NCBI GenBank assembly: GCA_963556495.2
Contig: OY747705.1
Coordinates: forward strand, 23,239,501 to 23,303,500
DNA from: Valencia hispanica
Lineage: Eukaryota > Chordata > Actinopteri > Cyprinodontiformes > Valenciidae
Length of the DNA: 64,000 nt
Reading direction: 5' to 3'
Numbering within the stretch: the first letter of the stretch is position 1; every line of letters begins with the position of its first letter. A model generated the notes under the pieces. The model searched no databases and was not told the origin of the DNA. It was given only the letters and a program-made list of their open reading frames with translations. This document shows, one piece after another, positions 48,331-61,374 of the stretch. A program made the position numbers and the translations under genes.

Positions 48331-51300
48331 ACAGAGTAACTCTCAAAGGTTTTGAACACAGATCCGCTCATTCAAAATAAGTCATTAGTGTGTCTAAAAA
48401 AAAAGACTAACAGTGCTAATAGTACACATTAACAAATTCTTAACTTTAATGCCATTACAGCCAGAATAACTCTCAAATATCTTAAATTTCAACATTTTTA
48501 ATTTGTTAATAAGCATCCATTCCTACAGTTCAAGTTTACAATATATTCCATGCAAGGGTGGGATTAAAACAATTTTCTTTCAAACATCAGAATGCAAAAA
48601 CGCATATTTAGGCAAACGGCTTCCAGAGTGGAGAGTTTTGAAAACGCTGAAAGATTCGTTGTTGTGTCAACGAATTTATCGGTACTTTGTTTCCTGAACA
48701 TGTTCACTATTGTTTTTATGGATCCATATGCATTCAGTAGGCGCTGAGTCAGCAGCCCAGGCTTGCTGCTGAAAATAGGGTAGACAAAGTTATCAAATTT
48801 TATCCCACCCCATCCCACCCCCATTATGATTGGTTGGGGGGGATGCTAAAAGAGGTGATTCATCAAGAGGGCCATTCATGCAATTATGCAAAACCCACCT
48901 TCACAGAAGTCTTTAGGCAGCTAAAATGGACAAAAATACTTCAGTTTGTCAAGTTTGGATAAAATAATTAACATCCTGTAAAGCTATTCAGGGAACAACT
49001 TGCTTCTGAGGTAAAGAAACCTCCAGCAGAACCAGACTCAGAAGAAACTGCCTCTGTCAACGACTTGTTGACTTCTTTATCCAGTCAGGCCAGGCAGGTT
49101 TATTTGAAGAAAATGTAAACATTCTAAAAACAACTTATTGAAGCTCTAGATGTTATCTAATCTCATAGCCCACAGTATATTACCACGTTTATCCATCCCA
49201 CACAGGAGGGTACCCATTAACAATGAGTCCATACTCAGCTTCTTTTACCGGGTTAGGTTTCACCCTAGAAACAGACACCTCCCTACTTCAGTGACATTCA
49301 TTCTCTCCAAGACAAAAGGGGGGTCAACTACCGTATGAATAGTTACCACCTAAGGGTACCTCAGTCAGCATTTCAATGCATTTTCTATAGTAAATATCAC
49401 ATTAAGAGGTAATGAGCTGCGCTTTTTCTGAACGCTGTAAATTCAGCTCAAGCATTTTTACAAAGCAAAGAATTTTAATTGTGTTACTGAGACTTTGCAA
49501 TAACAGACAAAAAACAAAAAACAAACGAGCAGACTACCAGGCATCTAGAAATGTTTGTGGGATCTCTGTCTAACATGTGGTTCATGAGAAGGGGCTGTTC
49601 TTTTAGGACTTTTACCAGAGGGCTGGTTTGGGCGAGGTGAGTGGGCTGGCTGCTCGTCTTGCTGAATGACAAAAGTAAAAAGGAAGAGAAGAAAGAGGGC
49701 AGAGTCACGCTATGGTAACCCTTCTTCTATTTAAATTTAGGCTCTCTACAAACACACCCACATGTGGACATACATAAACATACAGCACAGCCTAGCAGAC
49801 AAAGTCAGGATGTGACATCATCCACAGGAAGAAAAAACATTTTTTTTTTCATGCTTTTCTGTGTTTGTGTGCTGTATCGGACGGCTGGTTGACCATCAGA
49901 GAGGAAGGATTCAAAGGAGCCAGAGTTGGAACAGCTGTCTCTGACTTCCACAGGGAGCTTAATCCTCTCTGAACCTTCGACAACTTTCCACCACATCCCG
50001 AAATATCCACCATAGGAGTTCAGTGAGGTACAGTCCGGAGTGCTTGATCCATTCTGTTGATATCAGTCTCTCCTCTTTTATTTTTTGCTACCAAATCTGT
50101 TCTGTATGAGTTGCTTCTCTCTTTGTGGACTTTTTACTACTCCGCTGTGTCAGAGACACACTCTGTTAAGACCAGAAAAGCATACATGAAGTGTTTGTTA
50201 TTCCCAGAGCATGCTTAGACCTGCTTTAGCCTGAGGTTGTTGAGACATGCAGAGAGAACAAAACTAATGTCATTTTGTCGACATGTTATCAGTTGATGTG
50301 TTTTGAAACTAGATTTTGTGTTTGTTTTGCTTCAGGCTGAAAATGTGTCTCCCAGACTAGTCAAACGAAACTCTGGAAATGTTCCTCCCCTTTTTTCTCT
50401 AATTGGCACATCAACTGCTGTCCCATGACCACGTATTCACTCTCCCACTATAGAGAACTGAGAGTAATCCCAGAGTGAATGCTGCTTTTTACAGAAAAGC
50501 AGACTTGGTGTATATTTTATCTTTTTACCACAAACTATAACTTTACTGATAGGAGCTAATCTGTCAAAAATGCATGGTACACACATGTACAAAAGTTCCC
50601 ATATCTTGGTTTGTAATAGACACGTGATAGCGAAGCGACAGAAGTTTCTGGCTTTTAAAAGTCATAGTGGCTTCAGGAAGGGAAAGAGCAACAGGAAATG
50701 GTAAGATCTGTAGTTAAAAATGGGACTCGGGACACAAATGCGGATATAGATTAGTGTCGTGTTGCAACCTCACTCTTGAATGTGACTGTGTGTCAAATCT
50801 GTGGAGACTACATGTGCGTTTACAGCTCAAAAATGAAAGGGCAGCTACTCAAGTAAACACGATGACATATTTACAACAACTTACTTTAACAATTACTGAA
50901 CTGTGCTCCTTATGACCTTAGGAAAAATTTGCATTATTTTCAATCTGCTGTCTCTTAATTGGTTTATTTACCAAAGGATTAAAGGGTTTCTGTCATGAGG
51001 CTCCATCTGACCAATTAGATCAGTTCACTGAGGACATTTAATCTGTAGAGTCACGATGTGGAATTTAATTTCTCAATTAGGCTTGACTTGAATGGCCTTA
51101 CTCTTGTTCCAGCAAATTGCTGCTATTCTTATTCAACGGTTCTGCAGAAAAGCAACTGAAAAGGTCATTTTGCTCACAGACTTTAGAGGAGCTAAAAAGG
51201 CATAACTTGTCCTTAGTTAAGGATGTTTTTCTGTTTATTGTCAGATGGTCTATGTTCAAAGTTGACCATCATGAGTAACAGATTAGTTTAAGTGGTTGGA

Positions 51301-51930
51301 AAAGTAATGCTTTAACAGGAAGTGGAAAGAAAATTGGTTTTTCAATTATTCTTTTTTTACAAAAAAAATCTGAAAAGTGTGGCATGCATTTGTATTTTGT
51401 CTGGTGCCTATCTCGAGCTGTCATGGGGCGAGAGGCGGGGCACACCCTGGACAGGACAGGTAAATTAGAAGTCGAAACTGAAATGCTTTGCAACCAATAT
51501 GAATGTTTATTCTGTGGGTAAGAATTATTGTAGCCTCTGTAACATTGGAAGCAGTTGAAAACATGCAAGACGCCTACAGCACATCACTATTAAAATTCTC
51601 CATCAACGCTGATCTAATGTCATTCCTCTCAGCATCTGCATGGTCTGGAAATGCTGTAACTTGAAGCTGGCAGTGATCCTGACTGATGTCCAGCTCAAAG
51701 GTATCACCATGCTCCTCACAAATACTGAACAATATTAAATCTGGAACAATGGACTCCCACCAATATCTGGATCACGGATGGTTCGGGTTACAGGCGATAC
51801 CTGCCTTAACATCATCTAATAAAACAGAAATAATTGACAGAAATAGTATTTCTAAAGCTGTTGTTGAATTGGTAAACAATATAGCCAGAGCTAAGGAGAG
51901 CTACATTATGTAGCGAAAGGCAGTGGCTAA
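48331..51930. other. Intergenic, nothing firm
   Basis: No gene recognised. 51395-51465 carries a 'gcgagaggcggggcacaccctggacagg' string, a widespread fish repeat tail. Part of this stretch may be a mob3c 5' UTR intron. Confidence 0.4.
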
Positions 51931-52420
51931 CTTCCACTTCCAGTGGAAAAGCCCTGTTTGTTTAGAGTCGTTCCACTGAAAAGGAGAAACTTCTCCTCAG
52001 TCTCAAGTCTTTCAAAGTCTCTAACAGCTGTCCTTCCAGTATTGCCATTTATTTCTCTGAATCCATCTTCACGTCAACTATGACCAGTCTGAAAATAAGC
52101 ATTCTCACAACATGATACCGCAAATACAATGTTTCCCAGTGTCGGGGGTGATGTACACTGTTAGCTTTCCAATACAAATAGCATTTAGCATGAAGACTAA
52201 AAAGTTCAGGTTTGGTCATGCCAGACCAGAGAAAGGTGGTACTTCAAAGTATTGACTCAGTGAGATTGAACCAAACTGTCATGATTTCCATTTGTTGCTA
52301 ATTTTGAAAACATGCGCGATTTTCACCTCACAATTATGCACTAATTTGTGGAGGTCTATCACATAAAATACCAATAAAATACATTCAAGTCTGTGGATGT
52401 AATGTTACGAGATACATCTA
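51931..52420 (-). mobile_element. Decayed Tc1 element upstream of mob3c
   Basis: Matches the order of the Tc1 copy at 15410-15690 ('cctcagtctcaagtct', 'gaatccatcttc..tcaac', 'gaccagtct', 'agcattctcacaacatgat'), with an internal deletion. The terminal region 'aattatgcactaatttgtggaggtctatcacataaaataccaataaaat' ends about 200 bp before the mob3c ATG. Confidence 0.65.
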
Positions 52421-52620
52421 ACACATCTGTTGTTCTTTACAGAAAATTCTCAACTGGAAACAAGGGCTCCCTCCAATCCTCACATGACAGACACTGAACC
52501 CTGGTGAACCTAATTTCAACCCTCTCATTCCCTCAGGAAGCTCAGCTTTATCAAACTAAAACCTACTCTTCATTGTGGAGACCCTAATATCCCCTTACCT
52601 CGGGGGAAGCGACTGAGTCA

Positions 52621-55600
52621 ATGGCGCTGTGTCTCGGACAAGTGTTCAGCAAAGCCAAAACATTCAGGCCAAGGAAGCGCTTCGAGCCCGGCACACAGCG
52701 CTTTGAACTCTACAAGAAGGCCCAGGCCTCCCTCAAGTCAGGCCTGAACCTGAAGAAGGTGGTCCAGCTGCCAGAGGGGGAGAATCTCAATGACTGGATA
52801 GCAGTTCACGTGGTGGATTTCTTCAACAGGATCAACCTGATCTACGGCACCGTCAGCGAGTACTGCAGCGAGCGCACGTGCCCTATCATGTCTGGGGGCC
52901 TAAAGTATGAGTACAGATGGCAGGATGGTGAGGACTACAAGAAACCCACCAAGCTGCCTGCTATCAAGTACATGAACCTGCTGATGGACTGGATAGAGTC
53001 TCTCATCAACAATGAGGACATCTTCCCCACCAGAGTAGGTGTGTGTGTGAGAACTTTATAAATGATAGCAATCACAGGTGTTATTGAGTGCATAACCTGA
53101 ATGAGGACTGGGCACTTTGTGCAGTGATGCATCTGAGTTTGAATGTCAGCCTGCTGTGCAAACTCATTACACTTTCAAACAGGAGGATATAGTTCAATAT
53201 GGGGTTAATTAGAAAGTGATATTGGCATTAAGCAGAGAATAGATAACAGTGGCAATATTTTTTCATGACAAGTATAATCATTATCCAATTAATAAGAGAT
53301 GACAACTCCCTCCATAAACGGGTTGTAGTTGAGTAGTTTGCACTCAGATTGAAATGATCCTCTGCGTAGCAATCTGGGGCCTTAATGCAAGGATATTTTT
53401 CTCCAGAAACTCTAAAAAAGCTTATTAGTAGGGATGTATATTGGCAAGAATCTGGTGATACGATATACACAATACAGGGGGAATGATACAATATATTGAG
53501 ATGTATTGTGATACTATGTGTAAGGTAATATATTGTGATTTTTAAAACTGAATTTAACTTTGGAAAAGCTGTCACAGCATTCTAAACACTTCAACCTGTT
53601 TCGTACTTAACACATCCAGTTTTATTATAAGACCAAGTTGATCCACTGTAACGAAGAAGGTGAAAACAGCCACCAACTAGCGGTCATACTTTTAATTTTA
53701 CTACAAAAAAAATTACTGTCATCATTAATGGTTCCATTCAAATTTTAAAAAACAAAATAGAAAGGAAAATCGATACATTGCTTACCAGCAGAGCCGTCCT
53801 GACGCTAGATCTGGCCTAGACCTGTCTGCTGTGTGGGCAGCTGTTTCAAATGGAAAACACCATACTGAAGTTAGTGTGTGATTCCGAGCCTCCAATTGTC
53901 CGATTAAATCAATGAAAGAGTCCTTAGAATGGCCCATTGGCAGGTGTAGACAGGGGCCAGTGGAAAATCTAGCACTTTTCATTTGCTACATCAGAGGTTT
54001 GCAGCCTGTACCACCACAGCCGCAAGTGAAGCTTTGGCTCGTTGGCTCACTTAATACATTAAAGGATGAAATATTGCCCTTTGTTTTTGTTTCCTTCTTT
54101 TGTTCTGTGCCCCCATAAAAAAAAAAAAAAAATTACCTCCCTTCCTTGTAAATTTAATTAAAAAATCCATCCAACAGTTGCCTCCGTTTGCCCAGTAGCC
54201 TACTCCAAACTAAAAAGTCTAGGAGTTACATTTGATTCCTCATTAGGTTTTGACTCACAAATCAGAGCTATGTCCCTTTCCTGTCTCTTCCATTTCACAC
54301 AAACATCTCCAAAATACGACACATGGTCTGCAGAACTGATCTGGAGAAAATCGTTCATGCTTTTCATGTCATCACGCTTGGACTATTGTAACGCCCTTTT
54401 CGCCAGTCTGGACAGATTCTGGACAAAATGCAGCAGCCAGAGATCTCAAGTTCCCACCAATACTTCCAAACACGCTCACATCACCCCGTTCTTCTATTCT
54501 CTCCACTGCTGCCCATGATTTTAGAATTTGTTTTAAAGTTCTGATTTTCACATATAGGGCTCTGAATAGCCAGACTCCTGACTAATTGTTTCAGCTTTTA
54601 ACAAAACTTGCTCGTGGCCATCGATCCCAAGCTCAGAACATTCTGGTTTTTCTTCGTACATGGTTAAAAACTGGGGGACAGGGCCTTTCAGTCTGTGGCT
54701 TGTAAACTGTGGAACAGCTTCAATTCAAATTCAAATTCAAAAATACTTTATTGATCCCAGAGGGAAATTAAGTGTAGGTATAGCTCATATAATTAATTCT
54801 TTGAGGAGTTGTTGTAGATGATGATAGCTGTGGACAGGAAGGATTTCCTGTAGTGGTCTGTATTGCAGCGAAACTGAAGAAGCCTCCGACTGAAGACGCT
54901 CTGTTGTTGTATGACAGTCTCATGAAGATGATGCTCAGGGTTGTCCATAATTGTTTTTGATTTTATGAAGAATCCTTCTTTGCATTATCATCTCCAGATG
55001 TTCCACAGTTGTCCCAAGAACAGAACCAGCCTTCTTTATCAGGTTGTTTAGCCTTTTTAAATCCCTGGCTCTGATGCTACTACCCCGACAGATGACGGCT
55101 GAAGAGATTACACTCTCCACAACAGACTTGTAGAAGATCTCCAGCATCTTGCTGCAAACCTTGAAGGACCTAAGCTTCCTCAAGAAGTACAGTCTGCTCT
55201 GTCCCTTCTTGTAGACGGTTTCACTGTTGCGCCTCCAGTCCAGTCTGTTGTCAAGGTGAACTCCGAGGTATTTATACTCCTCAACCACCTCCACTTCTTC
55301 TCCCATGATGGAAACAGTGTTTGACTTATCCCTGTTTCTTCTGAAATCTACAATCATCTCCTTTGTTTTGTTCATATTCAAGGTGAGATGATTGTTTCCA
55401 CACCATGTCACAAAGCGGTCCACCAACTCTCTGTATTCAGCATCTTGTCCATCTCTGATACACCCGACAATTGCAGAGTCATCTGAGTATTTCTGCAGAT
55501 GACAGGTCTCTGATTTGTACTGGAAGTCTGACGTGTACAGAGTAAAAAGGAATGGTGAGAGTACGGTCCCCTGTGGTGCTCCTGTGCTGCTGACCACCTG

Positions 55601-58600
55601 GTTTGACACACAAATCTTCAGCCTCACAAATTGTGGTCTGTTGGTCAGGTAGTCATTGATCCAGGCGATTGTTGAGGGCTCCACCTGTGTCTTCAGGAGT
55701 TTCTGACAAAGCAAATCAGGCTGAATTGTGTTAAATGCATTGGAGAAATCAAAGAACATGATCCTCACAGTGCTGCCTGCTTTGTCCAGATGACAGTGGG
55801 TTGGTTGAAGCAGGTGGTTGATGGCATCTTCAACTCCAACTCCACAGCGATAAGCAAACTGCAGCGGGTCCTGATATGTTCTTGTTTGCTTACTCAGGCG
55901 TGCCAACAGGAGTCTCTCCAGGACCTTCATGATGTGGGATGTCAGGGCAACAGGTCTATAGTCATTGATGACTGATGGGTGAGTTCTCTTTGGTACTGGA
56001 ACAAGGCAGGATGTCTTCCACAACACTGGGACCTTCTCCTGAGTTAGGCTAAGGTTGAAGAGGTGCTGCAGAATCCCACAGAGCTGCTCTGCACAGGCCT
56101 TCAGGACTCTGGGGCTGACACCATCTGGACCTGCAGCCTTGTTCTGGTTCAGTTTCTCCAGCTGCCTCTTCACCTGACTTTTGGAGACAGATAAGTGGGA
56201 GGGGGAGGCAAAGGGGGTAGCAGCATTTCCTGACTTGGTTGAAGTCAAACTTGTGGAATTTGAAGAGTCCATGGCTGAGGTGAAGGATAAAACATCTGAG
56301 GTGTAACAGGAAATCTGTTGATCAGAGGAGAGTGGGATGTCTGTTTGGCTGGGAACAGGAAGGGGGATGCTGGGCTAGTTCCTGAACTGAACCTGTTGAA
56401 GAATGTGTTCAGTTTATTGGCTCTGTCCAGACTTCCATCTATCCAATCCTTCCTGTCCTTAAAACCTGTCATCTTTCTCATTCCTGACCAGACATCTCGG
56501 ATATTGTTCCTCTGTAGTTTGTACTCCAGCTTCTTCCTGTATGCCTCTTTGCTGTCTACGATCTTGACCTTAAGTTGCTTCTGTATACTCCTCAGTAATT
56601 CCCTGTCTCCCTCCCTGAAGGCTCTTTTTTTCTTTTTTATGAGTTCCTTCAGGTCACTGGTGATCCAGGGTTTGTTATTAGGGAAGCATCTCACTGTTCT
56701 GGTGGGGATGATGTTGTCCACACAGAAGTTTATATAGTCAGTCACACACTCAGTCGTGGCATTGATGTCCTCTCTTGCCCCTGCAGCTTCGCTTTGCTGA
56801 CTCTGCAAAGGTTTTTTATTAATAACTGAACACCATTTTATTCACCCAGGCTTTTATGTCATGATGTTATTGTGCTTCCTACACTGGTTTTGAAGTTTTT
56901 GTGATTTATGTTGTTCAGTGCTTTGCGACTTTTGTGTCTGTGAAAAGTGATTTATAAATCAACTTTACTTATTTCACTTACTAAATTCGGTCTAGAACCA
57001 CCACTGAAATAACCCTTTCAGAAATTATATACTAATCTTAGCTAGTAAAGATGGCCTGTTTGGCTAAACTGTAACTTCAAAAAAAGTTAGTAACATTAAC
57101 ATTCTCCCTTAGCTTCTAAGTAAAATATAATTAAGAAACTCTGAGCAGATAATCTGAAAGGGAATTAATTAAAACACTTTTTAGCTGTACTGACTTTTGA
57201 TTAGCTAACAGGGGAGGTTGAAGTAACTGCAGGTTCAGTGTAGGAGTAGTCCATTTTAAGGGGGTTTGAATTCCTAATACAACATACTTTCCGACTTCAA
57301 GCTAACAGGGGAGGTTGAAGTAACTGCAGGTTCAGTGTAGGAGTAGTCCATTTTAAGGGGGTTTGAATTCCTAATACAACATACTTTCCGACTTCAATAT
57401 AAGTATTAATATAAGTAACAATAAATATATAAATGTTTTATATCACCAACTCGTTTATTTTTACCAACTTTAGGGGGTCAACACACCCAATATAACTACC
57501 ACAGTGTTGATGACATATAAAAAAACAAGACTACTGTTCAAGGAAACGGCAATTATTTGTTTTCTGCTTCTTTCCTGTAGGTGTACCTTTTCCAAAGAAC
57601 TTCCAGCAGGTGTGCAAGAAGATCCTGAGCCGTCTCTTCAGGGTGTTTGTCCATGTTTACATCCATCACTTTGACAGCATCTGCAGCATGGGCGCCGAGG
57701 CCCACATCAACACTTGCTACAAACACTACTACTACTTCATCTCAGAGTTCAGTCTCATTGATAACTCTGAACTGGAACCCCTGGTGAGCTGTAACTTCAA
57801 CACTGCTCCCTTCACTGTAAATCTAGCAGAGGATAATTGCAATTTCAGTCTGCTAGGTGGAGTACAAACTGGAAAAAATAGCTGTTCCCCACTCACCATA
57901 GACAAGTATTTGTACCTCTTGAACGTTTCTTTAAAATGTCTGCTATTTTAGTGGGATTTTATGTGATAGACCCACAGAAGCGACTGTGGAATTGTAAGAA
58001 TGAAGGGAAATTTTACATGATTTAAAATAAAATGGAATATTAAAGCCATCATCTGAAAATGGGAAGAGTTTGGCACAATAGGGAAGCAACCAAAAGAGCT
58101 GTAGTCAAACACTCCACAAGTCTGCCCTCCATCAAGGAGTGATAAGAAGAAAGCTATTGTTGAAAGAAAGCAATAAGAAGTGTAGTTTGCAGTTTGGAGC
58201 AAGCCACGCAGGGGATACAGCAAATATGTGGAAGAAGGTGCTCTGGTCGTGATGACCAAAATTTTATTGTTTTAGGCCAACATGCAAAATAGGATTAATT
58301 GCAGCTAACAGGCCACAAATCATTGGAACAGTGGAACAAGACGGAGGTAGCATCATGATGCAGGAATATTTTTCTCCAGTAGTGGTCAGAGTTGATGGGA
58401 GGATGAATGAATCTTCATTCTGGTTCAAAAAGTTGTGACAATACAAATGGATATCCAATCCAGCTGAGCTACTTTACAACCACAAAAAGAAGGGGTTTGT
58501 TGCAACATAAAATATAAAAGGGTTAAGGAACCATGACACAACAACTGTATTTTCCCTAAGAAAACAATTTATTAATGGCAAAAGGATTAATGTTAATTTC

Positions 58601-59067
58601 TTGCCCTCAACTTTCCATTTCCAGAGGAACTCTTTGCAGACATGTAATGAGAAAGGAATCTGTATTTTGTAGGATTTTTTCCTGCAAAGACCTCTATCAC
58701 ATCAGAGCAGATGGAGAATAGTTCTCTCTGTGCCAGTGAAAGGTTTCAATTGTCCTTGTTATGAAGCCTAAGCTATGTAGCTCTAACTGCTAAGAAATAA
58801 AGATGAAGATGAGACAATTATGCCAGCATAAAGAGAGAAAATAAATTTCCAGTTCTGTTGTTAATATTACTTTTTTACTTCCTCTTTAATGGTCTTGGAG
58901 GAACAAAAGCAGGAATTCTCACACCCAGAAATCAGTTTCATTTCGACACTCTAATTTCAGTTTATTACACTAGATCTCTTTGGAAATACTGAATATATAT
59001 TGTGTTAACTTGTTCCCTGTTTTGTTTTGTTTTGCAGAGAGAGATGACAGAGAAGATATGTACTTGA
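52621..59067 (+). CDS. mob3c: MOB kinase activator 3C
   Basis: MOB-family adaptor related to the Hippo/NDR-kinase co-activators. Exons 52621-53038, 57581-57783 and 59038-59067 sum to 651 nt, exactly the 216 aa of MOB3 proteins. It starts MALCLGQVF, which with [20 protein letters not shown] marks MOB3C rather than MOB3A/3B. The zinc site is visible as Cys82 and Cys87 (CSERTC) and His164 and His169 (HVYIHH). Other family blocks are [26 protein letters not shown] and FSLID..ELEPL. The last exon codes only nine residues (REMTEKICT) before TGA. Splice sites: donors GTGTGT (weak context) and GTGAGC; acceptors tcctgtag and ttttgcag. A possible leader exon boundary is the acceptor ctttacag at about 52441. 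Intron 1 (4.5 kb) contains nested LINEs; intron 2 contains a Tc1 remnant. A polyadenylation signal ATTAAA is at 59429. Confidence 0.95.
53039..54179. repeat. mob3c intron 1, left part, with a dispersed repeat
   Basis: About 53430-53590 reads 'tagggatgtatattggcaagaatctggtgatacgat..', with repeated 'atattg/gatac' blocks, a common fish repeat theme. A poly-A run lies at about 54116-54133. No gene. Confidence 0.4.
54722..56783 (-). mobile_element. Rex1-like LINE nested in the L2-like element
   Basis: Flanked by a 7-bp direct repeat CAGCTTC at 54715-54721 and 56784-56790. Minus-strand element: the 5' end is truncated at 56783. The 3' end carries 'actttattgatcccagagggaaatt' (reversed) and an ATTCAA-type tail at 54722-54745. 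This is the later of the two insertions. Confidence 0.82.
54935..56783 (-). pseudogene. Rex1-like reverse transcriptase, one main frame open but 5'-truncated
   Basis: A 445-aa frame (54935-56272) holds the RT core: [50 protein letters not shown] (first catalytic Asp), [29 protein letters not shown] (catalytic DD), and [15 protein letters not shown]. Upstream in another frame (to about 56783) is the endonuclease-RT linker ([21 protein letters not shown]). A frameshift near 56265 separates the two. The endonuclease is missing, so the copy is not autonomous. Confidence 0.82.
57204..57397. repeat. Exact 97-bp tandem duplication
   Basis: Copy 1 at 57204-57300 and copy 2 at 57301-57397 are identical base for base by eye, both starting gctaacaggggaggttgaag and ending ccgacttcaa. 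The array lies in mob3c intron 1, 180 bp before exon 2. Confidence 0.95.
57890..58500 (+). mobile_element. Decayed Tc1 element in mob3c intron 2
   Basis: Left end 'agacaagtatttgtacctcttgaacg'. Transposase remnants at about 58125-58260 (the 'catcaaggagtgataagaagaaagc' block and 'tggaagaaggtgctctggtcg', the KKVLWS block). A degenerate 'GGGSIM' equivalent lies near 58345. No open frame. Confidence 0.6.
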
Positions 59068-61374
59068 CGAGAACCACATGAACAAAGGAGTTTACATTAT
59101 GACGTTATCTGAGCCCAAGGAGAGAACACCATCTGTAAAACATTACATACTTTGGACAGTTTCATGGATTTCACAGCATGCTGTTGAAGGTCATCTAATC
59201 TTCCACTTTCCTTTGGATGGTGGTGCTGTATGTTCAGAGACAGTACACTTTTTGTGGTGCTATATCTTTATAATACTATATATGTCAAAACGCTACGTTC
59301 TTCTCTTGCATTTCATGTGGTTTTGCTACAGATTTTTGTTCTCATGTGTCGTGCTTAACATATAACAATTTTTTGGTTATAAATGTTTATTGTTAAACTT
59401 CTTACTGAACATTTTTTTATCATTACAAATTAAAAGCACAATAAGGCATCAAATGTTGCATGGCAATCACAAAACCTCAAGTAACAATATAGATGGATCT
59501 TTCAAAAAAGAAAGACATTTGTGAATTCAATTCAATTGTAAACATCAGGACCTAAAGTTCTCAAGATAAAAAAGTTATCTCAGTAAAGGTTCATAAGGAT
59601 AAAATAAATGTCATGTTAATTCAATTCATTTCTTTTTATGTATATTGTCATGACAATTCACATCAAATGCACTTTCTAAAAAGACAAAAACTTAATTCGA
59701 TCCAATCATTCAGACACATTTTAAGACATTTACGTACACTCCAAAATGATCCTTATTAAACTATGCAAACAAGTTCAGTTGATCAAATTTTGTAAATAAA
59801 AAAAATAAAAATAAAAATAAAATAAAGAACGTTGCAGCATTCACGTCTCCTGAAAGATCATGCAGGAGTTGTTGTTGACTTTGCAACAATCTTTCATACT
59901 AAGCATGCAGCGACAGTGGAAAGGAGAAGTCCCCTTTAACAGGAAAAAACCTCCAGCAAAACATGGCTCAGTGTGATCTGCTGCGACCAACTGGGGGTGT
60001 GAGAAGATAGAGCATACACTCAAAAACACAGAAGCACTGATCCAGGAGTACTTTCTATGTTAAAGGAAAAAGTAGAGATAATGGCAGTAGTAGCTCCTTT
60101 AGTGGTTTCCTCTAGTCTAGGCCATCATGAGCGCATCAGCTAACCAGATAAGCTCTGAGCCCAGTTTTAAAAGAGAGAACATACAGTTAGTCACAGTAAA
60201 ATCTCATCAGTAGTAGGGTGACAGGGTTAAACATTTAGTAGCAGTTGTGTTAATTGTGGCTTTTCCGTTTTAAATTAAATAATTTATAAAATTTTTCTTT
60301 ATAATTTTGGCATACATACTCTGAAAATGTGGAATTTACACTCAAGGTTATGGTAAATCTCAAACTGACCCATCACTACAACAAAAGGCAAAGATTTACC
60401 AGTTCAAGCACTGCATACGTCACCCTGAATAAGGATATTGCAAAAAAAAATTAGGTCCTTATTTTATCTTTTTTTTTAATCCAGACATCTTAAAAATGTT
60501 CTTCCTTAAATTGATTTTAGAAAATATAACATTTAGCATTAGAGGACAGTTTGAGATCAATTTCTGTTGTGTTTCTTTTATGTAGAAAGGTATGAGGGGC
60601 AAAAGTCCCCCATTTCCACAAATAAATAAATAAAACATTAGATTACTTACAATTCTAAATATATAAACTCAGTAAATGTAGATAAAATGCAAGCCTAAAT
60701 AACACAAGTATTTATTAATTTAAAACAATTGATTAATTGTTTTATATAATTCGGCTTGTCAGAAGTGCTTAAATAATTTGTCTGCATCCTTTTCAGTGTT
60801 TTAGACACGCAACAGCCATAATCGTTTCTGAACACAGGGGAGGCCAGATGGAGTCCAGATTTAAGAGAGTATTCTTTTTGTATTGCTGAATAGGAATTTT
60901 CAAAAAATCCAACTTCCGAATTCAAAGAAAACACACCCAAACCTTACTTTAATGAAAATAATTGGTCCAAAAGTACTTTGACCAGTGTGACTAGAAAAGC
61001 ACTATATTTAAGTATACCTAAAATTAACACACAACAGCCCTTTCTATTAAAAGATAGAAACACCTGAATTATAAAGTGCACTTTTGGATTTCAGACTTTA
61101 GCGCTGTCTGTGCTAGTCCTGAGGGGAGCCACTGAAACCCAGAAAACAGTGGGAGGGTGTCCTGTGAAGTCCTGTGAGCTAATCTTACAATCTGTTAAAA
61201 CATATGGAGGTAATAATAGCACACTTATTTATTTATTAGATTGTGTGACACTTTTAGCCCTTCATGGACCAAATAACCAACTATGACATTTTCAGTATAA
61301 GTAAACAATATTATAAAGCAGTAATGATTATGAAAGTGACGTATGGCTTGAACCATTCTACCTCTTCCTCCTGA
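59068..61374. other. mob3c 3' UTR and intergenic, nothing else identified
   Basis: The 3' UTR probably ends after ATTAAA at 59429-59434. The remainder to the mknk1 promoter is AT-rich without recognised elements; the 95-codon frame at 59078-59365 lies in the 3' UTR and has no domain. Confidence 0.45.

Larger units (their letters stand above)
54180..56985 (+). mobile_element. L2-like LINE 3' portion, split by a Rex1 insertion
   Basis: 54180-54721 encodes an L2-type RT C-terminal region with stops ([41 protein letters not shown]). After the inserted element it resumes at 56791 with the end of ORF2 (the LWNS block) and the 3' UTR 'cagtgctttgcgacttttgtgtctgtgaaaagtgatttataaat', ending about 56985. 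Removing 54722-56790 restores a continuous LINE. Confidence 0.75.

Noticed and set aside
56318..56737. 139-aa plus-strand frame
   Set aside because: Antisense shadow of the Rex1 linker/RT region; hydrophobic by chance.
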